From Gibbula magus (Eukaryota > Mollusca > Gastropoda > Trochida > Trochidae): DNA of 64,000 bases. The DNA is taken from the NCBI GenBank assembly GCA_936450465.1, contig OW388297.1, positions 54,366,989 to 54,430,988 on the forward strand. The letters run 5' to 3'. Position 1 is the first letter of the stretch, and each line of letters begins with the position of its first letter. Positions 59,601 to 64,000 of this stretch are shown here, one piece after another. The translations under genes were made by a program, and so were the position numbers. The notes beneath the pieces were generated by a model, which saw only the letters and a list, made by a program, of their open reading frames with translations, was not told the origin of the DNA and did no database searches.

Positions 59601-60700
59601 ATGCTGAGCCTATATATAATCCCTTCTGACCAAATTGTTTGAAGCTAGGCAACCAAGTGTGACACTCAGATGAGAAATACGATTCATTTGCGCGAAGTGC
59701 CAACTGACCATGTGTAAGATTACACTAGAGTGCGTCAAGACGAACGCAGTACCTGAGACAGCTGGCAATGTGAACAAAAAATAAAAGATATTTTTTTTCT
59801 CACCTAGGCACAATGTTGCTTGATCTCGAGGCTTCAGACCTCCAAACCGTCGTCCATCGAGTTGTGGAGAATATGACCATCACTGACCAGATAAGAGAGG
59901 AGGACAAAGGGAGACTAATCCGTACTCTTCTCCTCAAACACAAGTGAGTTATCTCCCCTGGCTACCCAGCATGCAACATTCAGCAAGTTGTGTTGTTAGA
60001 TTTGAATTGTTTTGTCATTCAAGCTTACAACTCATGCTTTGAAAATTATCAATAGCCATGTTTTTCGCTAGTTTCTAGGCAGTTTGTTCTAGAAATGTTC
60101 ATATCGTGCTTCTTATCTAATAACTTTTTCGGATGTGTTAAATTTTCTGCTCTAATAATAGAGGCTTTTGAAATAATTATTGCTGTTCAGCAGTTTATAT
60201 TTTATAGATTTAAATTTAATGTTGTAATGTAATTGGCTTGCACTACAGAATTCCACAATTGTTTTTGACTTCCCAAGTGTTAACAAAGACCTTTATATTA
60301 ATGAGTCAATGAGTAATTTAGATATTTTATGTTTAAATGTTACATAAATTGTCTATTAATTAATCTCTCTTGCGAAAACTTTTTCTCCGTTGCATTTTTT
60401 AAAAGTTATGCTTGTCTTATGCTAAAACTGTCAGTTTGGAATCTTTTTGCCTTGCATTTTCACTTTGTTTAATTAAAAACAAACGCTTTATAAAGCATAG
60501 TGACTTGACAATGTTTTCGATAACAAATGTTTTTAGTTTTATTCACACGTTCATTATTGTGATTTATTTTTTGTCATTTTTCACTTATCAATAACCCATT
60601 TTGTTTCACCCCCGTTTGTTTTCAGGCATGTTAGCGAACGAAGCACGTTTCTACCCCGAAACGTGTCATATTCCAACCTCGTGGGGTTGGATACTTCAAG
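44599..60700 (+). CDS. SLC4A2/SLC4A3-like: SLC4 anion exchanger (AE2/AE3-like), N-terminal part, eleven exons
   Basis: Expected product: a plasma-membrane Cl-/HCO3- exchanger used in pH regulation and bicarbonate transport. Exons: 44599-44625, 47068-47148, 53238-53589, 53981-54189, 54971-55349, 56479-56584, 57172-57365, 58497-58645, 59178-59364, 59808-59943, 60626-60700 (last donor less sure). All junction phases agree and give 631 codons without a stop. Seen: an acidic and then Lys- and His-rich tail (1-449), then [14 protein letters not shown] (450-463), VFVELDRL (500-507), [12 protein letters not shown] (523-534), [13 protein letters not shown] (537-549), [12 protein letters not shown] (551-562), [13 protein letters not shown] and FLPRNVS. 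Known: these are the signature blocks of the Band 3 cytoplasmic domain; the long tail separates AE2/AE3 from AE1. The remainder of the domain and the membrane part are not in the window. AE2 versus AE3 orthology cannot be decided here. Confidence 0.9.
46430..47030 (+). repeat. Diverged ~90-bp intronic repeat
   Basis: AAAGGTGTCATTGATAAACC, AATGGTAATCTTGTGGCATG and TTTAGCAAAACTGATTAA recur five or six times with drift, interrupted by an element fragment at 46785. Ends shortly before the 81-nt SLC4 exon. Confidence 0.65.
46785..46843. mobile_element. Right-end fragment of the 4278-4480 element
   Basis: Sequence AAAAAGTACAAAAATTTGTA continuing to GTTATCCCAAATACAACCAT and GTTAT matches the right arm of the element at 4278-4480. 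Embedded in a tandemly repeated intron stretch. Confidence 0.6.
47068..47148 (+). CDS. SLC4 81-nt acidic exon, possible cassette (27 aa)
   Basis: Acceptor TTCCTTCCAG before 47068 and donor GTG|GTAAAT after 47148. The insert is exactly 27 codons, phase 0 at both ends, open throughout, with a sharp rise in G+C and CpG compared with the AT-rich introns. It encodes [20 protein letters not shown] followed by TVDIEGV, an acidic sequence like the neighbouring tail. Because skipping preserves the frame it could be alternatively spliced. No family alignment proves it. Confidence 0.55.
47389..47440. mobile_element. Fragment of the AAAGCTCTCTTAGC MITE family
   Basis: GACCTAGATTTCCAAAGCTC then TAGGATTAAGGCGATCTTGG resembles the left arm of the family. 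Confidence 0.4.
48028..48112 (+). repeat. GGATCATGGATTAA tandem repeat
   Basis: ATCATGGATCTTGGATCATG and GATTAAGGATCATGGATC repeated about three times. Confidence 0.8.
48222..48360 (+). mobile_element. SINE, 139-bp 3' half with 13-bp TSD
   Basis: Begins TCCAGCCGTACTCGCAGG and ends AACTCACCTCACCTCAC. CTTTTAATCATCT is repeated exactly at 48209-48221 and 48361-48373. A clear target-primed, 5'-truncated insertion. Confidence 0.93.
48735..49140. repeat. 37-bp tandem repeat carrying a palindrome
   Basis: About 11 copies of TTTTACTTAAATCAAGTAAA followed by ACAGCCATGTGGATTGG. TTTACTT(5 nt)AAGTAAA is a perfect palindrome in most units. The intervening part is similar from unit to unit, so there are no unique spacers. 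Confidence 0.88.
49320..50090 (+). repeat. ~100-bp satellite, about seven units
   Basis: ATCACTTGTACTGAAGTTAT, TCTAATACAATTCTAAA, AGCACAACACAGTACA and AAAATGGACTTCAATGTTCT recur in order with spacing near 100-105 bp (for example CACTTGTACTG near 49482, 49687, 49790, 49992). Confidence 0.85.
50137..50338 (+). mobile_element. SINE, 3'-truncated
   Basis: Starts GGGGCGGGATAGCGCAGTGG with a deletion of box B (head jumps from TTTGGACC to ACAGCAACTTTG). Ends abruptly at GGCGTTGCGGGCTT. Confidence 0.82.
50391..50694 (+). mobile_element. SINE, full length
   Basis: GCGTGACAGCACAGTGGTTA, box B GGTTCGAATCCC, complete body and tail GTTAAACCCCAACTCGCCTC. Only about 50 bases separate it from the preceding truncated copy. 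Confidence 0.9.
51201..51404 (+). mobile_element. SINE with large internal deletion
   Basis: Head AGCGGCATAGCGCAGTGGTT and box B GTTTGAATCCC present. Sequence jumps from GGTTTTGGTGCAATG directly to ACGTAGCGGGCTTTCTCCCT, removing the CACTGAATTTCAG to GCATAGCC part. Tail GTTGTTAAACCTC. Confidence 0.85.
52242..52322 (+). mobile_element. Degraded SINE 3' end (second family)
   Basis: GCAAATGGCTGCGAAATTGT, then AAGCAGTGTTAAACAATAAC and five ACTC repeats. Diverged relative of the copies at 38291 and 59430; no duplication seen. Confidence 0.65.
52969..53190 (+). repeat. (TTCCC)n polypyrimidine tract upstream of an SLC4 exon
   Basis: About 20 perfect CCCTT units (52974-53067) followed by interrupted units with GAGCTTCCC to about 53190. 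The acceptor of the SLC4 exon is at 53237. An uninterrupted purine/pyrimidine strand asymmetry of nearly 100 bases. Confidence 0.95.
53238..53589 (+). CDS. SLC4 exon, acidic N-terminal tail (aa 37-154)
   Basis: 352 nt after CTTGTTACAG. Encodes an acidic stretch ([20 protein letters not shown] ...) ending [20 protein letters not shown]. The donor is GCTA|GTGGGT, leaving one base; joining to TC of the next exon restores the AE2/AE3-like pattern [20 protein letters not shown]. Strong codon-like G+C compared with flanks. A (TTCCC)n tract ends 171 bases upstream of the acceptor. Confidence 0.82.
53981..54189 (+). CDS. SLC4 exon with His-rich motif and poly-lysine (aa 154-223)
   Basis: 209 nt, acceptor ATCCACAG, donor GAG|GTATGG at phase 0. 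Encodes [16 protein letters not shown], ten consecutive lysines, then PKIRSF and [17 protein letters not shown]. Vertebrate AE2/AE3 tails have the same order of His-rich motif, Lys/Arg cluster, PPI-x-EE and acidic run, which is why this exon is assigned to the family with confidence. Confidence 0.85.
54519..54822 (+). mobile_element. SINE in SLC4 intron, 13-bp imperfect TSD
   Basis: Complete head GGGACAGCGCAGTGGTTAGT, box B GGGTTTGAATCCCG, body and AAACTCACCTCAT tail. CAGTTCTACGATT (54506-54518) and CAGTTCTATGATT (54823-54835) flank it. Sits between the SLC4 exons ending 54189 and starting 54971. Confidence 0.9.
54971..55349 (+). CDS. SLC4 exon, acidic/Ser-rich tail (aa 224-350)
   Basis: 379 nt, acceptor GTTTGCAG, donor GGTCG|GTAAGG leaving phase 1. 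Encodes [20 protein letters not shown], then a Ser/Pro-rich region with many possible phosphorylation sites ([17 protein letters not shown]). A second donor four bases earlier (55346) would break the frame to the next exon, so 55349 is preferred. Confidence 0.82.
55391..55914. mobile_element. MITE-like element in SLC4 intron
   Basis: GGGGGACTTGATTTGC (55395-55410) and GCAAATCAAGTGCCCCC (55894-55910) are inverted ends; TATG lies at each outer border (55391, 55911). G+C-rich subterminal parts (CCGGGCTATCGCCCGG; AGCGGGCTATGCCCGGGATA) are also related in inverse orientation. The centre is AT-rich and non-coding. Confidence 0.7.
56479..56584 (+). CDS. SLC4 exon (aa 350-385)
   Basis: 106 nt, acceptor CTATTTCAG, encodes [20 protein letters not shown] and then [14 protein letters not shown]. 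The donor CGCA|GTCAGT at 56585 leaves phase 2, matching the next exon; an alternative GT four bases later (56589) would leave phase 0 and not fit. Confidence 0.7.
57172..57365 (+). CDS. SLC4 exon with five-histidine run (aa 385-450)
   Basis: 194 nt, acceptor TGTCACCAG, donor GCCA|GTAAGA leaving phase 1. Encodes [20 protein letters not shown], then [20 protein letters not shown] and [20 protein letters not shown]. The last part matches the conserved AE2/AE3 block (P-T-[DE]-x-EA-x-x-L-x-x-ADLD) just before the S-HRFED motif of the next exon. Confidence 0.87.
57488..57604. mobile_element. Short foldback MITE (AAAGCTCTCTTAGC family) in SLC4 intron
   Basis: GACCAGATTTTCAAAACTCT, GCGTCAAGATAGTCGTAAG and the mirrored ACTTACGATTATCTTAGCAC. 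Diverged second arm ends GAATCCGGGCC. Confidence 0.7.
58089..58423. mobile_element. MITE (family A) in SLC4 intron
   Basis: Left TTAAAGTGGCAGTAGCATG, right GCTGCAACCCCTTTCA with the last TTAA changed to TTCA. It ends 73 bases before the SLC4 exon at 58497. Confidence 0.8.
58497..58645 (+). CDS. SLC4 exon, [13 protein letters not shown] block (aa 450-499)
   Basis: 149 nt, acceptor TATTCCAG, donor GAG|GTGAGA phase 0. Encodes [18 protein letters not shown], a short linker and [12 protein letters not shown]. It corresponds to the AE2 block S-HRFEDVPGVRRH and the basic stretch ending PHE immediately before VFVEL. A SINE fragment begins 40 bases downstream of the donor. Confidence 0.92.
58686..58850 (+). 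mobile_element. SINE, partial copy in SLC4 intron
   Basis: Starts within the body (CTGACACTACTGAATTTCAG), lacks the CTTTCTCCCTGCC block and ends AGTAAATCCCCAATCACCCC. It is 40 bases from an exon donor. Confidence 0.78.
59178..59364 (+). CDS. SLC4 exon, core of Band 3 cytoplasmic domain (aa 500-562)
   Basis: 187 nt, acceptor TTGCTGCAG, donor CACG|GTATGT leaving phase 1. Encodes [48 protein letters not shown] and RGLEHG. This is the most conserved segment of SLC4 cytoplasmic domains, so the family call rests chiefly here. Confidence 0.95.
59430..59485 (+). mobile_element. 56-bp SINE 3'-end insertion with 13-bp TSD (second family)
   Basis: ATCGCCGCTAATGGCTGCAA then TACTGCCGAAGCGGCGTTAA and ACAATAACTCACTCAC. 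Flanked by TCGTAACATGTTT at 59417-59429 and 59486-59498. Sits 66 bases after an SLC4 exon donor. Confidence 0.88.
59808..59943 (+). CDS. SLC4 exon, cytoplasmic domain continuation (aa 562-607)
   Basis: 136 nt, acceptor TCACCTAG, donor CACAA|GTGAGT leaving phase 2. Encodes [40 protein letters not shown] and LLKH. The order of G-x-x-LLDLE, VV-x-x-M, DQIR-x-ED and LLLKH matches anion exchangers closely. Confidence 0.94.
60626..60700 (+). CDS. SLC4 exon, FLPRNVS segment (aa 607-631), 3' end uncertain
   Basis: Acceptor TGTTTTCAG before 60626. One base completes Lys607, then [20 protein letters not shown] and LDTS, matching the FPRN segment that follows LLLKH in AE2/AE3. The best donor is CAAG|GTTTGC at 60701. 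The frame stays open to a TAA at 60780, so a longer exon or a short terminal isoform is possible. Confidence 0.7.
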
Positions 60701-61729
60701 GTTTGCTTTACTTAACGAATGCTTAGAGTCGAAACCCGTCTCTGACAAGTCCAAACCAGTCATTTGTCAGAGAAAGGGTTAAATATCATCGCATCAGCTC
60801 GCACTCTAGTAAGATTAATATCATCCGTTCCGTAAACTTGAAAATAAAATTAACAAAATATTGCCTTTATCTGGATTTGAACCCGTTTGATGGATTCCTG
60901 TCCACAGGGTCTGAGATACATCATAGGCCCATGTTCTGCTGTTGATAACCAAGGGCAAGTAACTCCCAAGAACTACCCTTTCGATGACCTCTAAAGAATA
61001 ATTGAAAATCGATTGAAAATGGCCGCCATTGTTCTTTTAAAATACAGATTGGTCAACTGCTGCCTGAAAAACTTAAGAAAAACTTAAAAGTATAACTATG
61101 CTGGTTACAGGCCCTCTATATTTATGAGGAGGCCCTGACTCAGGATAGTAGAGCATTGTCAGACCCTACTGAGAGAAACAAAATTTTACTCTTGGGTTAT
61201 TGGGGAATTGGAGAATCCATCAAATGAGTTTGTATTCCATGAGAGACAATACTTTGTAAATTTATTTTTTGGATCAGGGTTGATTTTAATCCTACTGGCT
61301 CACACACTGAATTGAACCATAAAGGTGAACTAGCTGTCAACAATTTTATTTATAACAGGTAAACATTGGCTGTGGTAAGTGGATGGTTTTTACACTCCCA
61401 TAACTAAATTCACAACAGCCATAATTTAGATTTACTATTTGGTATTCCCCGCATTTTCAAAGTCAATGAATTATCTCCCCTGTTAGCAAAAGCTAAAGGA
61501 TTAGTCAGTTTGGATATGTGAAAATTATTCTCAACTGGATATGCGAAAATTATCCTCAACCGAACAAGCATCATGTGTGTGTTTAGAAAAGTTATATGTT
61601 CTAAAACTTGGTCGAAGATGACCAAAATGTAAAAGGAAATAAAATAGTTTTACCAGCAGAAAATTATAAATGTTACTTTGATTACCATTTCTGTCAAAAC
61701 TGATGGTAACAGAAAGTCATTGTTTTGGT

Positions 61730-62012
61730 ACCAGTTCTGCGAAAGCTAGTGATATCAGGAACCCGTTGTTTTGGGGTAAGTTCTGCGAAAGCTAGTGATA
61801 TCAGGAACCCGTTGTTTTGGGGTAAGTTCTGCGAAAGCTAGTGATATCAGGAACCCGTTGTTTTGGGGTAAGTTCTGCGAAAGCTAGTGATATCAGGAAC
61901 CCGTTGTTTTGGGGTAAGTTCTGCGAAAGCTAGTGATATCAGGAACCCGTTGTTTTGGGGTAAGTTCTGCGAAAGCTAGTGATATCAGGAACCTGTTGTT
62001 TTGGGGTAAGTT
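61730..62012 (+). repeat. 46-bp tandem repeat, six units
   Basis: TTCTGCGAAAGCTAGTGATA+TCAGGAACCCGTTGTTTTGG+GGTAAG, almost identical between units. Open frames over it are repeat translations. Confidence 0.92.
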
Positions 62013-62239
62013 CTGTAAAACTCAGCAATAGAAGGAATTGTTTTGGGACGAGTTCTGCCGATGGTTCAACGACTGTGTGTGGAGCTGATGAGACCGTGAA
62101 TGTTGTACGTAGTCCTGCATCGTGTCCGCTCACAGATTTATTTAGTGCTGGTGTCTGTACACAACTAGCTTGGTATTGTTTACTTCTACCATCCCTCAGC
62201 TGCCTTGGTTCACGTTTAAACTGATATAAACATATAATG

Positions 62240-62690
62240 AACTTTACTTTAAGGAACACTCTGTATGTTATTGTAGTAACATAGGTCAAAAGTTATAATG
62301 GGTGTTATTTTATCGAGAATTTATGACTGTTATCGAAAATTACCCTTTTAGTGCCAATCTGTTCAGTATAGCTACATTATTAAGAAAGAAAGAAACCCAA
62401 TAATTTATTGTTTATATAGTGTAACCTTATAAAATTGCGTGTGTTTTTATGTGCGGGTCCAAGAGAATTCTGGGATAGCCTACTTAAACAAGGGAACTTA
62501 GTTTATCTCACAGCCGATCATTACTGATGGGATACAAGCCAGCAACTCAAGCTTACAGTTAGACGATACCAGTTCGCTGTCTGGGAAATTCGGCAGGAGG
62601 TGCCAATTAGTGCCTGAGGCAAAACTTGGCGAAGAGCTAGGGGTCGAAATATTATGCCACAGGGGCGAAAATGGGTAATATAGAATATTG
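62240..62690 (+). repeat. Dispersed repeat related to 33409-33520 and 7441-7565
   Basis: AGTAACATAGGTCAAAAGTT and ACCCTTTTAGTGCCAATCTG match 33430-33520 (AGTCACATATATCAAAAGTT, ACCCTTTTAGTGCCAATCTA). The right part matches the inverse of 7441-7565. Element ends not resolved. Confidence 0.55.
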
Positions 62691-63349
62691 AAATTTGTTG
62701 TTTAAGGTCAAATTATTGGCATCGATTGAAGTTATTGTTTGCTGAGAAAGTTTCAGAAAAACTAACATCATCGTTATCACAATTTGTATACAGTTTTAAA
62801 ACTGAACCAAGATGGCAGAGACTTAACAATGAGTAGTCACCAATAGTTTGCAGTTTATTTTAAATCTTTAATCTCAAAACGTTCACTTTATCTCACTCGT
62901 AACAGACTTGACAAACTAAACTGCCAACTATTGTACTAATCCTAACATTTTATTCTCACGCTAACATTTCAAAACATTTTTGTACTTTTCAGATGGTATG
63001 ATGATTCCTCGAAAATCATCTCTGACATTTGACATGTCAATATTTAGTTTTCATATGAATTATCATTTCTCTATAGCATGGTGCTTCATTTAGGTGTACG
63101 GTATTTTTTTTCTTTCTTTGGATCTTGGATATTTGTTCTCTATTTTCTTTTTTGGCGGTGTAGGTTTATTGTTGTAAAAATATTGTTGTTAAATATTCTT
63201 TTTGATGTTATTCTGCAATATGTTCTTTCTTAAGTACCCTTTGGTACCCTTTTGATGTTTTGAAAATGTTTGTAATTAAAACAAGGATAAAACTGTCTAC
63301 AATACACAGAGTTATCCGATAAAAAATCTAGAATGATTTTTGAAGGTTA

Positions 63350-63666
63350 GGCGGCGGGATAGCAGAGTTGTTAGCGCGTTCGGCTTCGGATCAAGAGGTC
63401 CAGATTCGAATCCCGCCAGGGGCACGGCAACTTTGTCTGCAGTAGAGAACTGTTCTACACGCAATAAGGTTTGGGTGCAATGCTACACTGAATTTCAGTG
63501 CAGTACCACCCATGGTTTGCTAGTTCCAGCCGATGCTTGCAGGTTTTACCGCAATGCATAGCCACATGGTGATGCAGGCTTTCTCCCTGCCATAATACTA
63601 GCATCCGTGATATAAGTGAAATACTCTTGAAAGCGGCGTTAAACTCCAACTCACCTCACCTTACCT
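63350..63666 (+). mobile_element. SINE, full length
   Basis: GGCGGGATAGCAGAGTTGTTAG head, box B GATTCGAATCCCG, complete body and AACTCCAACTCACCTCACC tail. In the SLC4 intron downstream of the last recognised exon. Confidence 0.9.
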
Positions 63667-64000
63667 CGAGGGTTAGACCCTCTTCATCTGATGTTTGCAG
63701 ATGTTTGTAATTACTTTTAAACAAAGCTTACTCAATTCATGAATAAATAGTTTGGATTGATTTAGTTTTTACCTTGCCTGGAACCATACATATAAGTAGA
63801 AGTGTGATTTGTGCATGACGGGTTAATTGATAAATATTTACTGAGTAAGCAAAGGTACCTGAAAAATCCCAAAAAATATTTGATTGTCAATAAATTATGA
63901 TATTGACAGTAGATCACCTTTGTTATCAAATTTGGAGTAAACTATACACTAGTTCCACTTTCTAACTAAATGTAGTTGATAGTTGATCTTTCCTATAACA

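Larger units (their letters stand above)
60701..64000. other. Downstream SLC4 intron
   Basis: No further cytoplasmic-domain exon (the expected LLEKIPE-type segment) was found, so the next SLC4 exon must be outside the window. Contains the 46-bp tandem repeat, dispersed repeats and one SINE. Confidence 0.55.

Noticed and set aside
61939..62289. Minus-strand 116-codon gene
   Set aside because: One third is translation of the 46-bp tandem repeat and the rest matches a dispersed repeat region.

Overview
This window looks like lophotrochozoan animal DNA, most probably from a gastropod mollusc. It is AT-rich and intron-rich, contains one 200-base assembly gap, and is densely populated by tRNA-derived SINEs, miniature inverted-repeat elements (MITEs), foldback elements and minisatellites. 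The taxon is inferred from gene structure and from the style of the SINE tails (GCGGCGTTAAAC followed by an ACTCAC tract); no database was searched.

Two genuine protein-coding loci can be assembled exon by exon. (1) On the minus strand, 9072-12445, six exons join in perfect phase into a 738-residue hAT-superfamily transposase of the ZNF862-like type. It has a zinc finger, the three acidic catalytic residues and the C-terminal dimerisation motif. The gene lies inside a 4444-bp element (8752-13195) bounded by 19-bp terminal inverted repeats (18 of 19 matching) and by a 5-bp direct repeat TATGA. It therefore looks like a complete, possibly recently active autonomous transposon rather than a domesticated gene. 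(2) On the plus strand, a probable 5'UTR exon (23176-23275) and eleven coding exons (44599-60700) encode roughly the first 631 residues of an SLC4 anion exchanger of the long AE2/AE3 type. These residues cover the acidic and basic N-terminal tail and the start of the Band 3 cytoplasmic domain. The rest of that domain and the transmembrane transporter must lie beyond position 64000. All exon junctions agree in phase, and an 81-nt exon (47068-47148) is phase 0/0 and could be a cassette.

Layout: 1-8.7 kb, mostly unassigned AT-rich DNA with a tRNA-like sequence held in an inverted repeat (4278-4480). 8.75-13.2 kb, the hAT element. 13.2-23 kb, SINE, foldback, TTAA-flanked MITEs, minisatellites and a non-LTR retrotransposon 3' fragment. 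23-44.5 kb, the putative giant first intron of the SLC4 gene, packed with TTAA MITEs, SINEs, a 22/18-bp minisatellite, a tandem foldback array and a long hairpin. 44.6-60.7 kb, the SLC4 coding exons with introns carrying SINEs, satellites, a (TTCCC)n tract and more MITEs. 60.7-64 kb, downstream intron with a 46-bp tandem repeat and one SINE.

Apart from the hAT transposase and the SLC4 exons, open frames in this window are mostly repeat-derived or random and are not annotated as genes.
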